From Paraspadella gotoi (Eukaryota > Chaetognatha): 64,000 nucleotides of DNA. Made by a program: the position numbers and the translations under genes. The stretch lies in NCBI GenBank assembly GCA_051294375.1, contig CM119268.1, positions 17,300,502-17,364,501 of the forward strand, read 5' to 3'. Of the stretch, positions 13,864-26,999 are shown piece after piece (the first letter of the stretch is position 1; each line of letters opens with the position of its first letter). The notes below the pieces were generated by a model. That model ran no database searches. It had not been told where the DNA came from and worked only from the letters and a program-made list of their open reading frames with translations.

Positions 13864-14952
13864 CGTTTTTTACTTTTTTTTTCTCTTTTCCATTTTTTGT
13901 CTTTTAGCTTGTTTGATTGCCCGGTTTAAAAAAAAATTTCTAGAATCTTTTTTGTGATTAATTTTGCTTGTGCGGAAGCGGAACTCACTCTTCCCTTCGT
14001 GAAAGTAGAAAGTGAGAATAAAGAATGAATTTGACAAAGGAGAGAGAATATGAGAGAAAGGGAGAGAGAGAGAGAAAAATAGCGAAAGATTGAAAGTGAA
14101 AATAGAAGGAAAAGGAAGGTAGGAGAATGAAATTGAAAGGAAACAACCTTAGGGAAAGAAGGAAAACCAAGTGAGAGAAAATATAGAGAAACATAGAATA
14201 GACTTAAAGGAATTACATCCGGGGGGAAAGAAATCAAACAGTATGCGAAAGAAAGGAAAAGAAACAAAAAAAGAAAAAAAAAGGTGGGGGGAGTGAGGAG
14301 CATCAAGGTAATGATTAAAAGACTGTGATGAATGACGAGCGACTTAAGTGAGGTAAGGTCTTTTCTAATTCGGAGAGGAAAGGTCTTCTCGGGGGGGAGG
14401 GTGCAAGAAGGGGTGAGGCGAGGGGGAACGGATGATGATTAAGAATTCGAACAAAATTCGAAAGGAGACTTTTTTTAGTCCCCGCGCAATCTCGTCGCGA
14501 CGTGAATATTCTTAGGTTGAATCATAGTTTTTATTAAACCGAGGGAGAGTTGACCTAAGAAGGGTTGGGCATTGATAGAGAATGAGTGATATTAATACAT
14601 AATGAAATGTTAGGTAAGAACATATCTCGATTTGCGGTATAAAACGTGGAAGCCTCCACTGGAGCTTCAAATGGTCTAATGTTTTAAGGGGAAAAGGCCG
14701 CGACTACTAATTGGAAATTAGCCAGAGCACTAGATTTTATTCAAATTCCGAATCGGGTCTGTGAATTGAGGTAATTTTCATGTTTTGTGTCGCTGCGAAT
14801 TACTCTCGAAGATTTGAAATTGTTTATTTAATTTTTTTTTAAACTGAGAAAATATTTTTATATGACTTTTCATAAATAGGACCCAAGTGCTCATAAATAA
14901 TATCAAGGTTTCACAACCGCCTTGGTTCATTTATAAATATAAATTCTGATTT

Positions 14953-14957
14953 CTCTC

Positions 14958-15032
<75 letters not shown>
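14953..15032. repeat. (TC)n microsatellite
   Basis: About 80 bp of CT with one GT step near 14965. Confidence 0.95.
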
Positions 15033-15039
<7 letters not shown>

Positions 15040-15195
15040 GCCTTTCAACAGATTTCTAACCGAAATCCATATATCATAATATTTTTGAAGCGATGTTTTT
15101 CCAGGAGATTTGTGCGTTCCGGGCCAAGATCATAGACCTATAGATGGATTGAGGAACAGACGAATGGATGGTTTGATTGATTTGAGTCAGTTAGA

Positions 15196-15364
<169 letters not shown>

Positions 15365-16149
15365 AATTAGGGGACAGATGATGAAAGCTGGAAGACGAAA
15401 ATAATAAAGTTTAATACGTGATCTATTTTTAAATTGATTTTACCATAAAGTAGTTAAGTATAATAACGGTCAAAGCCAAATATAGTATCCTACACGTTTT
15501 CTAAAACATGGCCATCATTTTTTTGTTAGTCACGCATGAAATCTATTTTATAACTTTAATATCATTGTCGACCCTGTGGTAATAAATATTGTATTAAAGG
15601 CCAGATCGGCCGCCACCGCCACCGCCGCCGGCATCGCCCGTCTCCTTCGCCCAGTTCCGCGTTCGACGCCTTATTACCATTTTATGGCCACTTTACTGCC
15701 TTCCGTCGCCGGGAAGACGTTCGCTTCATTTTTCCCATTTTCGGTCTCTTTTTTTGACATTTTTTTTTTACCATCGCCTGTTTATCATTTTTTTTTGTCG
15801 ACTCGTAAAAAACTGACAACGATTCTTGAATTAATAAAAAAAATGGAGATATAAGCATGATGTGGTTTTGGAAACTTCGCTAAATTTTATGTTATTGTTT
15901 GTGAGCTATCAATAATTCGTCAATGATTTTAAACTAATATTTTTTTAAAACTAAAAAATCAAAACTTCCTCAACTTTCTCCAATCTGAAATCCGCTCCTA
16001 ATTGCCTGTTGTGATGTCAGTATTCTTAAACAATAACAACAAAACCAACCGTATTATCATAAGAACAACCAAAACAACAACATACTTTATACTTAATCGG
16101 GAACAACAAAAACCACATAATCAGCACATGAGAGACCAGTGGCTTAATA

Positions 16150-16246
16150 ATAACGACGGCGACGACGACTAAAAAGATAACGATAACGACGACAACGACT
16201 ACGCCGGCGACTAAGACAACAACTACGCCGGCGACGACGAAGACGC

Positions 16247-16278
<32 letters not shown>

Positions 16279-16290
16279 CCGGCGACGACA
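16150..16290. repeat. (ACG)n-rich tract
   Basis: ACG triplets mixed with AAC and CCG triplets. The CpG content is very high for simple-repeat DNA. Confidence 0.85.
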
Positions 16291-16736
16291 AGGTAGATTA
16301 AGAAACAGGGGGGGGGAACTGGGAAACCTGGAAGGAAGAAAGGAAGTCGAGGGTCGTTGCGGCGTCGTAGCTGCTGCTGTTTCTAATGTTGCTGCTGCTG
16401 CCGCTGCACATTCACGGCGATTAGCGTCTGCCTGGAAATTATCCCATTTGACTCGCGTCGAATGAATTGGCGAAGACGAGACGACGTTTAGCGCGAGAAT
16501 CGAACAGACGTCGGGATTCCAAAGACGACGACAACAACAACGACGACGACAACAAAAACTGGGAGACGCCGCTCGTTGGTGAGAGGGATATAACTTATCT
16601 GTTACTAAAACATAACTAAACGTTTTAACATGAATCACAGTATGACATTATTAATATAAGTTGAAAAAAAAAGTTGAAACAAAATAAAACTAAGACGAAA
16701 TATCAAACGATCTGACGAAAAAAAATATTAAGTGGA

Positions 16737-16857
16737 TATAAAGAAGCGGATATAAAGGAGCGGACGTAGGAACGGGCGTCGAAGCGAGCGTTGGAGCGGG
16801 CATAAGATCGGGCGTAGGAGCGGGCGTTGAAGCGAGCGTTGGAGCGGGCATAGAATT
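16737..16857. repeat. 12-bp minisatellite
   Basis: About ten units close to GGAGCGGGCGTT. A longer block (GAAGCGAGCGTTGGAGCGGG) occurs twice, at about 16780 and 16829. Confidence 0.8.
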
Positions 16858-17182
16858 GGAGCAGGTGGAAGTGAGGAGAGTGAATGGGAAATGAAGCGAA
16901 AACTCAGATGTCGTTTAAGTAAAGAAATTATCTCTGTCATCCCCGTTATTTTCCGCGAGAAAAGTCATTCAATTTCTTTTGAGTCTCGTTGATTATTGGC
17001 CGTTGGCGCATTTCTGTTTCTTGTTGGCTGTTGCTGACATTGCTACGATATTTCTTTGTTCGATTCGAGAACGAGCTGCGTTTTGATGAGATTTCTCGTG
17101 AGTTGGGCGTAAGAGTAAAGAAGAGGGCCTGATTGCAAAGATAGCTATTCGAATTCATTTTTTAAACTCATTAATTTAGTCA

Positions 17183-17330
17183 TTCGTTTATTCGCTCGTT
17201 CGTTCATTCATTCATTCTTTTATTCATTCGTTCATTCATTCATTCATTCATTCATTCTTTTATTCATTCANNNNNNNNNNNNNNNNNNNNNNCATTCATT
17301 CATTCATTCATTCATTCATTCATTCATTAA
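17183..17330. repeat. (ATTC)n microsatellite with 22-bp N gap
   Basis: ATTC tetramers lie on both sides of unknown bases at 17271-17292, so the true length is uncertain. Confidence 0.93.
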
Positions 17331-18149
17331 AATCAGTTTCTATTTGCGGTCAATTTATAGTTCAAGCTAAACACCACTTTAGTCCATTTCGGCATTTTCT
17401 CCCTCCTTTTTGGCGATCAACAAAACCTTTACGTCACGCGCGAAAGCCTTCTGTCGCGCCGCCTGTTTTCCAAACTCTCCCAATCTGATTGTTATTGATT
17501 GCGCGAACTCGCTGGGTCCATTCCCCCTCCTCGCCCCATGGTCCGGCGCCATAAATTCGTCCCATAAATTCGAACCAAAAAAATGTTTCAAAATTCAAAA
17601 TCACCAACTTTCCGAGCAACTTCGTAGAATTTAATGCGATCGTCTTCACAGACTGTTCAGCCGTTGGTCTGACTGATAATAAAATTGATTTCTCATATTA
17701 AAAGTAATCACTAAAAATGCTAACTTAGTATGTCACAAAGCTCCAAAAAAATGTTTTGCATCAATCATTCTTATTTTTTCTTTCGAATGTTTTTCCCCGA
17801 GCTCTGGAGTTTCCCGCGGCCATCTTTCCTACGGATTTTCTTTCCCTTTTTCCTTTTTCTACCTTTCTTTCCCTTTTTCCATAAAATTCAAATCCATGCG
17901 ACATCGCTCACTCCATTCTCTTTTCTTTCCTTACAAATCCGCTTTTCCGAAAATCCTTTCTTTTTCTCACCTCATTATCCTATTATTGCGTCTTCCTCCG
18001 CAAAAATTCCCTTTTCTCTCTTTTTCTTCCCTATTATTTATTTCTTGCTTTAGTTTTTTTTTATTTCCATTCTTTCTTCATCATTTCTTTCTTGCTTTCT
18101 TTTTGCTTTGCTTTATTTCTGTTTTTCTTTCTTACTTTCGATTTTTCTT

Positions 18150-18242
18150 TCAATCTTTCCTTCTTTCTTTCTTTTTTTTCTATCATTCTTTCTTTTTTTC
18201 TTTCTTTCTTTCTTTCTTTCTTTCTTTTTTTCTTTCTTTCCT

Positions 18243-18321
<79 letters not shown>

Positions 18322-18335
18322 CTCTCTCTCTCTCC
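18150..18335. repeat. (TTTC)n microsatellite
   Basis: TTTC tetramers, imperfect before 18245 and pure after it, ending in a short CT run. Confidence 0.95.
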
Positions 18336-18437
18336 CAAAAAAGAAGAGAACGATCGTCGACGACAGAAAAGTCATTTTCCATTTATGAGAGTAAAAACAG
18401 TTCGAGGCCCTGACTAAAGCGACTGCAGAACCTCCAC

Positions 18438-18572
18438 CTAATCTCTCTTCTTCCTTATCTCCTTCCCCATCTCTTTCCCCCTCTCCTTCACCATCTCTTT
18501 CCCCATCTCTATCCCCGTCTCCTTCACCATCTCTTTCTCAATTTCTTTCCTCATCTCTTCCCGATCTCCTTC
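18438..18572. repeat. 12-bp pyrimidine minisatellite
   Basis: Degenerate CATCTCTTTCCC units in a strand-biased pyrimidine stretch. Confidence 0.7.
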
Positions 18573-19065
18573 GATTTCCTGGTGGCCAATGACCTCCTAA
18601 GCAACGTCGAATTTCGCCCGTCCATGAATGTCTGCTGACGACGACGATGAAGACGACGACGATGAAGACGACGTCGACGACGACGATAATGGAGATTTTT
18701 TTTCCCCTCTGGCAAAATAGCAGGAAGTTGCGTCGGGTCCGGACGAATCTTAATCAGTTTAAATATACGATAATGGTTATTGTTGTTATCGTAATAAAAT
18801 CGTTTTAGGGTTTGTTTACGATGACTTAGACGAATATTTTACCGATTTTACTACAGTATCATCTCAATTTCGATTTTCGTTTTGTTAGTTAAATTGACTC
18901 AAAATTTAAAATAAAGTATTAAAACTGCGTGATATTTCAGTCTCATGTTCAGCTGGCAAACAATACAAATAGTGAGGAAACAATAAAAGGCTGTTTTGTT
19001 TGGACGAATACGGAATAACACGGTTAAAAATTCACTATTAATTCTTACGCGGGAAGTTAAAGCGT

Positions 19066-19258
19066 TATGGTGGACTAAAATCAACCAACCGTTCATCAGC
19101 GGCCATTGGTGCCCGAGGAGAGTCATTCGCCTTTCAACCCAAAGGTCCGAGGTTCTAGCCCTGTGGCCGCCGAGCAGTTAAGAGGGAATTGGAACTCCGA
19201 TATGGGCAGTCGGACGTTGAACCTTTTCTCACGGACGCCACGAGTGCCAACATAATAT
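19066..19258 (+). mobile_element. tRNA-derived SINE copy
   Basis: The head TATGGTGGACTAAAATC..GGCCATTGGTGCC and the B-box-like GAGGTTCTAGCCC match the SINE copies at 39837 and 40885. The tail diverges after AGTTAAGAGGGA. Confidence 0.65.
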
Positions 19259-19623
19259 TAAATGAATAAATAACTTAATTTCCTTCATTCTCATATTCAT
19301 TTCTTCCGAGAAAAACGGCGAGCGAGAGAGAGTATTATATGGGAATGATAACCATTTTTGCTTAATTCATCCACAATTCAAAATGACTTTTTTAGTATTT
19401 CAAATAAATAAGTGATATATGTATAGTTTGGCTCTCCGGGTAGTAGGGGTCCACACTTGACTTATTTTTCAAGATTTTAAATCAATTAACGCGAACATTT
19501 GTCTTAAAAATACTAATGCAACGATGCAAAATAAAGAATTTTTTTTATAATAATCACCACAATTATCGCTGAATCACCACTGAATTATCAACGAATTTTC
19601 ACTGGTAGAAAATCTGAATAATA

Positions 19624-19624
19624 A

Positions 19625-19659
<35 letters not shown>

Positions 19660-19820
19660 GTCTCGGTCGTCGTGACTACCGTCACGATCCTGCTTTCTGG
19701 TCGTCGCACGTGATCGTTGTCGTCGTCGTCGTCGTCGTCGTCGTCAGCGTCGCGCGTAGTCGTTCTCTCCGCTCCTGTTTCCGTTTGCGCGTCTTCAGAC
19801 TCCGTCGCGATGCCTTTTAA

Positions 19821-19884
<64 letters not shown>
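19624..19884. repeat. (CGT)n tract followed by (TC)n tract
   Basis: CGT/CAT triplets at 19624-19670 and 19715-19746, then about 60 bp of CT at 19823-19884. Confidence 0.92.
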
Positions 19885-19887
<3 letters not shown>

Positions 19888-20057
19888 TTTTTAATGCACC
19901 CACACAAAGGTAATTTTAAGATACTTTTCCGCTTGGCTGCTGCGTAACTTTATTTTTTATTTAATCCCATGATTGTTTTCTAATTTCGATTTGAATTTTA
20001 ATTCAATTTGCTAGTTTTTAAAATTATCAAACATAGATTTATACTGCGATGATTAAA

Positions 20058-20071
20058 AATAAATAAAAAAA

Positions 20072-20162
<91 letters not shown>

Positions 20163-20206
20163 ATGAATGAATGAATGAATGAATGAATGAATGAATGAAT
20201 GAATGG
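20058..20206. repeat. (AAAT)n then (GAAT)n compound microsatellite
   Basis: About 105 bp of AAAT tetramers change by a single base per unit to about 42 bp of GAAT. Confidence 0.95.
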
Positions 20207-20927
20207 CGAACCGATTTTAAGATTTCGTGGATTTTCGACTTTTACCTTTAATCGAAACCATAAAAGGATAAAAAAACTAAAAATTGTCGATTAATAAAAT
20301 ACGACTAATATAAAAACAAAAATTAAAGTGCAAACTTGAAGCGACGCGAGATAGGCGGGCAGAGGAAGGAGCAGGGCGTTAACCTGGAAGCCCTTTTTCA
20401 AAATATAACATTGCGCGACGTCGTTCCGACTTTTCAATTTGCAAACAAAGGATGAAAAAGGCGAGGAAAGTCACTACACTTACTTAAGGAGGCCTTTTAT
20501 GACCTTTTCCTCGTCGGCGATACTCGTCGTCAGTGCGGTCGTTTCTTACGTCGTCGTCGTTGTCGTCGTCGTCCTCTTTGTTGTTGCTGTTGCTTTTTTT
20601 TTTTGTTGTTGTTGGTTGTTTTTCACCTCGTTTTAGTTTTACTTACTGTCATCCTTTCGACCTCGGGGAAAAGATAGAGGGATTTCTCGCAGCTGATGTG
20701 CAGTCGTTGTTTTTGCGTTGATTCGTTTCCCTTTTGTTTTTTTTATCCTGTTGATGTTTTCCTCGAGGAAATAAAAGGCTCCAAAGTGCTACAAACGGCC
20801 GTTACTTCCTCAGAACAGAAGAGTCTTCAACTCCGTTTGCATTGAGCGCATCAAACTTTTGAAACTGGTTGTTTTGAAATTGTATTTTCTAACTTTAATT
20901 GTCGTTCAAAGACCGCGATGGGTGAGA

Positions 20928-21058
<131 letters not shown>

Positions 21059-22162
21059 TGCGGAGGCAGTGAAATATACTAATGAAGAAGAAAGAAGAAA
21101 CAAGATCGGTTCATCCAATGTATTGAGCAGTTTGCGCCGTTTTCACGTTTAGTTCCCGTGTATTTATGATACGCAATGCATCGGAATTCCGTCTTTTATT
21201 CTTTATAGTTTTAGGATTTCCTAATGGCGGCGCTTGCAGTTTCTTAGATTTGAGTTATTTTCATGTCTTAACAAAGGAGCAACTAACTATAGGCGAGGTA
21301 TGAGCATTTTTAACATAAGTGGGACAGACAGACGGACAGACATAACGTCCGACTTATAAATATAAAAATAACAAACGCTCGAAAAATAAAACTCATTTTT
21401 AAGTATACCAAAGCCGCCAAATTTTTGTTTTCCCTTAAATTCCATTGGTGCATACTTCATTTGTTTTCGTGCAAATTGGTATCCTATTCCATTTTAGATG
21501 ATTTATGATGACTAAGACTGTCAAAAATGTTGAAAACGAATATTTCGTGCTTGTTTGTTAAACACCGAAATTTTTAAGAATCACATATTCTTTTATTTTT
21601 ACGTAAGACGCTTAAGCTACTGCAGAGGATGCCACTTAAGCTGCTGCAGAAGCTGCTGAAGAGGCTGCCGCTGAGCTAGCCGTCGTTCCCACATCACTGG
21701 AGAGCCCAGTTTTTACTCCCTTTTGGAGAGCGGCGGCGGCGGATCGAAGATCCCTCGTATCATTGACGATCGGCCGTTGAGGCGTTTCTCATCTGATTCC
21801 TTATGCATTGGATTTTCCTTCCTCTTTTGCCAGAGACAAGGAAGGCACCGGATTCCAGAAAAGTTCTTTTTCTCTCAAGATTAAACAGGGTGTTGTTGTA
21901 ATTTTTTAAACTTATTTGTTGCTTTATTTTAAATACTAAATATCAACTGAATATTATTATAAATTTCTATATTCATTGTTCACAAAAATGATTAAATTTA
22001 AAAAAAGATAAACAATATACCAAATATTTTAAAACTTGTTAGATTTGATAAAAAAAAACATCAAAATTCAAAAGAAATTCGGTTGAAAAAAAAAAGGTTT
22101 TCCAGCATTCAATCTGTAGCGGACTTCTCCCTGATGAAAATCAGACAAAGCTTAAACACATT

Positions 22163-22163
22163 C

Positions 22164-22195
<32 letters not shown>

Positions 22196-22196
22196 C
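22163..22196. repeat. (CAGA)n microsatellite
   Basis: About 34 bp of CAGA tetramers. Confidence 0.9.
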
Positions 22197-22384
22197 CAAC
22201 TATGTCTTTTAGAGATCCGGTTAATCGCGACTAAAAAAAAAAGATGATTATCCCTTTTTTGCTTGGGTTGAAATACCCTGTAGAGGCGCGGCCTCTTCCC
22301 AACAGACGTCGTTTAAGGGTCATCTCAACGGGATTGAGACGAGGAAGGGGGAAGAAGGCAGTTAGGGCTAATGAAAGGCGGGAA

Positions 22385-22386
<2 letters not shown>

Positions 22387-22464
<78 letters not shown>

Positions 22465-22510
22465 CATGATCATGAAGATGATGATGATCATGATGATGAT
22501 AATGATGGTG
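22387..22510. repeat. (ATG)n microsatellite
   Basis: About 78 bp of pure ATG triplets, then interrupted triplets with ATC and AAG. Confidence 0.95.
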
Positions 22511-22903
22511 ATGATGATTACGATGAACATTACTGAGAGGAGAAAGATAATTACGACGATGATTACGATATTGATGATGATAAAAGCATAAAACTTAATA
22601 AATTCCCAAAGTCAATTAATTATCATCCTCTAATATATATAAGAAATATATAAATGAAAAGACTTTTTTTTTGCTCCAGCGTCGTTTGTTCATTTGTTTT
22701 TCACGGTGAACGACACAAGTTCCGAGTCGATCTTTTTAATTTTAGTCGCGTTCTCTATTATTATCCTCTTCTTCTTCTCGCCATTTTTTTCTTTCTCTCT
22801 TCTTATTATCTTCTTCTTTTGCTTCTTTTGAACTATCTCCTTCCTCCTCTCATGCATTTTTAGTTTTCTCTCTCTCTCTCCTTTCCGTTCATCATTCGCT
22901 TTT

Positions 22904-23025
<122 letters not shown>

Positions 23026-24194
23026 ATTTTTTGCGTATTCGACGTTGACGACGGCGACGACGACGACGCCGACGTCAAATAAACACTCGTTCGTCGAATC
23101 TGAAAAAATCGGAAAAAAGCTAAAACGAAAAATAAAAATGGCCGCCAATATTTGATTATAGTAATATGTATATAAATATATAATACTTTTTTAAGGCATC
23201 TAAATTATCTTCCCCTTTTCCTCTTTCGCAGGTTAAAAAACTGTTCGACACACGCGAAGGTCTAAAAACAGTTTTTCTTGTTATTTTTTCTTTTATTTTT
23301 CTTCTTTTTTTTTCTTGTCTTAAAATCTCCCTTTTGTTTTTTCTTCTTTCGTCGCGTCTCTTTTTCTTCGGCTTCTTTCGCCGCCTGGAGACGCCCATGA
23401 CGACGCCGAGAGAAGCTTCGAAAATCGTGATTCTAGGAAACAAATGAAAATAAAAAAAAAACATAAACAAATAAAAAAAGAAAAGAAGGACGAAAATTTA
23501 AATACGACATCGTCGACTTTTCTTTTTTTTTTTACTTTTCTAAAAATGGCACCAAATTAAAAAAAAAAAATAACTTTCCGACACTATGATTTTACTTAAT
23601 CCAAAGTACAATGAATAAAAAAATAAACTAAATTTCTACCCTATATTTTCCTATTGAAATTTTTTTTTAATTTTGCACACGTTGAATTTCGACACAACAC
23701 AACAACAACAACAACAACAGCCTTCTAAAGTTCCTCAGTTTCCAATTTACGAAAATAAAGGAAGAAAATCTTGGTAAAAATAACAAATCCAAATCCTAAT
23801 CTAAATCCAAATATAAATCTTAATCCTAAAATAAAATCCAAATTTAACGCACAAAAAAATCAATTAAAAAAAATAGATATAGAAAAATAGCGACATTTTT
23901 GTGATCCATCAAATTAATCTGTGAATCAAGAAGATAACATCGAAATGCGGTGAAACGAAATGAATCCATATCAAGCTTCGATCACCCAACATGAAACGAC
24001 GACCGTCCATTCGGAGAATCTCCAAGACAATCCCTACAATAGCAACAGCAACTACAGCAACTACAGCAACGTCAAACTCAGTCTCCGTTCGCTGGAAGAA
24101 AAAACCGTTTGAAAATTCCGCGTGGATTCGATTTCTTTCGACGGAAATCATCGCGTTTTCCTCCAAAAATAAAGAGCGTCGTAACAAAAACTCT

Positions 24195-24393
24195 CGTGGG
24201 TCCGTGAATGAAATAAATCCTCCCAGTAGTGGAGCGGTGTATGAAATACGCAATTCTTCCCAGTAGTGGAGCGTTAAACGTTTTCCGTAACCTGACAGTG
24301 AATGAAATAAATAATCTCAGTCGTAGAGCGAAGAATTTAATCAATTTTTCCCCTAGAAAAGAAGTGAATGAAATCTTCCCGGAAGTGAAATTG
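24195..24393. repeat. Degenerate tandem repeat of about 40 bp
   Basis: Four diverged units share GTGAATGAAATAAAT and CAGTAGTGGAGCG. Confidence 0.65.
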
Positions 24394-25128
24394 TAGTTCT
24401 GCTCGCGAAGTTAAAATTTATAATAAAACGTAAATCTGAGAGTTAATATTAGGCCCAATTTTTTAAATTTTTTTTCACGAAATGTTTTTCGCGTCGTTGG
24501 GAGGAGGAGATTCGAAATATAAAAAAAAAGTCACTCGCGGGAATTTCTAAGAAAAGCTCGAATCGAGACGAAGAAGCCGAAAATAGCGACGATCACCGCA
24601 TAAACAAGCGAATAAAAAAAATAACACACATTCGGAATACTCTTGCCGCGACACCTCGTGAAGCCTGATCGTAAAGGAAAAAAAATAAATAAAAAATTGA
24701 GGGAGAGAAAAATGAAAGAAAAGAAAAAAGAAAAAGAAAAAAAAATAACCGTAGCGGAATATTTTATCTTCCCGACACGCCCGGGAGGAAAATGGGATAA
24801 ATACGCAATAAAATAAATAAATATATGAATGAATAAACGAGTGAATAAATCGTCCGGATTATAGATCGCACTAACGCGGATAGAAGCAGAAACGGGACGA
24901 CGACCTTTTTTTTTTCACTCATCGGATTTTTTCGTCGTCAAATTCGAACGAAATCGTGAAAAGAGAGAGAGAGAAAAAAATCTCAATATTCACGAATCAC
25001 GAAAAAAAAGGCGATCGGATTTAGCGAGTGAGAGAGATAGAGAGAGAAATCTCGATATATTCCCCTCACAGAATCGTCACACTCACTCGGCCGTCAAAGC
25101 GAGAGTCCGTAGAGGCGTCAAAGAGTGA

Positions 25129-25230
<102 letters not shown>

Positions 25231-25499
25231 CCGTATGATAGAAAGATCCTCCGGCTGTCAAACGGGGCGAAAGCGTCAAAAGCCGTCCCGTTTCTCTGTC
25301 GAGATCCGAAGAAAACATCAATAACAACAACAACTTCAATAACAACAATAACAACGAGGACGGGAGCCCATCTTTCGATCCCGTCATTCGAATCTCGAAT
25401 TCTTCTCTCCTCCGCATGATTCGACGACGACCCCGCGATCTGATTCCCCGCCCCCCTCTCTCCCGTTCCGCCCCCTCCAAGAAATCTCGCCCATACGCC

Positions 25500-25734
25500 C
25501 CCCTGCTCTACTCTCTCACCCCCTCACACCCCCACGATTTCACGCCCCACGCGAGTGAGTAGGGGTAAGCGAACCAAACTTCGCCCACACATTTCGGGTT
25601 TCTCTCTAAACCCTCCTCGCTCCCCTCGCACCGAATACGCGCGCACGTGATCGGCGCGTGCGACCCGAAAATGCACGCGGCTCGAGTCACGTCGTTCGCG
25701 CACCAAAGACGACAACCGACGACGGCGCAACAAA
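25500..25734 (+). promoter_or_regulatory. CpG-rich putative promoter
   Basis: Dense CpG (for example ACGCGCGCACGTGATCGGCG near 25637) with a CACGTG E box at about 25645 and a second CACGT further on. It directly precedes a well-placed ATG and splice donor. No TATA box is visible. Confidence 0.45.
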
Positions 25735-25778
25735 ATGGCGGACAACCGGAGGCGGCGAAGAGGAAGGTGCAGCGGAGG
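25735..25778 (+). CDS. Possible first coding exon, unknown gene
   Basis: An ATG in good context (CAAAATGGCG) opens MADNRRRRRGRCSG, and a strong donor, AGG|GTGAGT, follows at 25779. The product is not recognised. The 44 nt leave phase 2. Without a supported second exon this remains a candidate; the ATGGCG could also be a promoter motif. Confidence 0.33.
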
Positions 25779-26423
25779 GTGAGTTCGGACTTTGGAGGGT
25801 TGGGGGAGGTGGGTGAGTTTTAAGAATTTTGGGGCTGTGGGTTGGGGAGAGGGTCCGGATTAAGGAGGAAAGTTCGAAAAAAAAAGGATGGAGTTCGAAA
25901 AACGCGTTGAATATTTGTTGTGATGTTGTTTTTAAATGCTTGGTTGCGTGCTTGTTTTTTGTTTTGTTTTATTTTTGTTGTTGTTTTTTTATTAAAGTTT
26001 ATTTGCCGTTTCTCTCGAAATGACGTGGGTGTATGATGTGGACTACATTGTGGAGCATAAGACGATTAGAAAATAAAATTGTTCATTCAAATACGATATA
26101 TTGGCGCTGTTTTTAGAGAGTGGTTTAATGGTGGTTTAAGGCCTCCATCTCTCTTACAAATGACCAATGACCATACAAGACTCCCACACAGTCCAGTTTA
26201 TTAACTCCTTGAATACATGGCTTCCCTGTCAATGGAACAGTTTAATATTTTATGATCTATTTCAATTGTACAAAAGGATCACTCCCTCATGATATAAAGA
26301 CTGGAGTCAACCCAGAACGTCTTCTCGACGGAAAAGGCTCGAGTTCCCGTGATTCATTCGATCCGTGAAGACGACGAAAATAAAGAGGGAAGAAAAAAAA
26401 AAAGAAGGATTAATAAAGGCGCC

Positions 26424-26597
26424 ATGTCGGGAAAAGGAGATGATGGACGGGAAAAGAGGAAGTTAGTCAACGCAGAGGGAAACGTGAACGCCGGGGGCGA
26501 CGACGACGATGAGAAAGACGATGATGACGACGACGATGAGAATGAGAGAGTCTCGCTGAAGGGCGCCGACGTGATCGACTCTATCATGGGGAAAGAT
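26424..26597 (+). CDS. Possible exon encoding an acidic N-terminus, unknown gene
   Basis: An ATG in context GGCGCCATGT starts a 58-codon frame: basic MSGKGDDGREKRKLV, an Asp/Glu-rich stretch built on GAC/GAT triplets, then VSLKGADVIDSIMGKD, which is not repeat-like. A donor GTGAGA follows at 26598. The frame is open further upstream to about 26299. The family is not recognised. The phase does not fit the exon at 25735 without another exon between them. Confidence 0.3.
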
Positions 26598-26654
26598 GTG
26601 AGAATTTTGGAAGAGAGAGGAGAGGTAGACAAAGAGAGAACGAGAGAGGGAGAA

Positions 26655-26702
26655 TAGAGAGAAGAGAGAGAGAGAGAGAGAGATGACAGAGAGAGCAAGG
26701 GA

Positions 26703-26744
<42 letters not shown>
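26655..26744. repeat. Interrupted (GA)n tract
   Basis: GA runs at 26655-26683 and 26705-26744, separated by a TGACAGAGAG step. Confidence 0.9.
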
Positions 26745-26748
<4 letters not shown>

Positions 26749-26882
26749 TATGACTTATGACTGTTAACGGTTGCTTCTTCCTGAATGGCGATTCTTCCAC
26801 TCCCGCCAATCGCCAGCAGCGACGCCCGTGTTTACGTCGTCAGCCAGTAAATCTTGGCGATCGGCCGCGCGTTTGTGCGAAC

Positions 26883-26884
<2 letters not shown>

Positions 26885-26953
<69 letters not shown>

Positions 26954-26968
26954 TCTCTCTCTCTCTCG
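26885..26968. repeat. (TC)n microsatellite
   Basis: About 84 bp of CT with CCTC and TTC interruptions near the end. Confidence 0.93.
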
Positions 26969-26999
26969 TACTCTTTTATGTCTTTAGTACGTGTCAACT

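Noticed and set aside
17379-17591. Minus-strand terminal exon (..GEFGKQAARQKAFARD..)
   Set aside because: No family recognised, no convincing acceptor, and the opposite strand is open as well.
21605-21790. Frame AAAEAAEEAAAELAVVP as an exon
   Set aside because: It rests on an imperfect CTG/CAG repeat, has an upstream in-frame stop and lacks clear splice sites.
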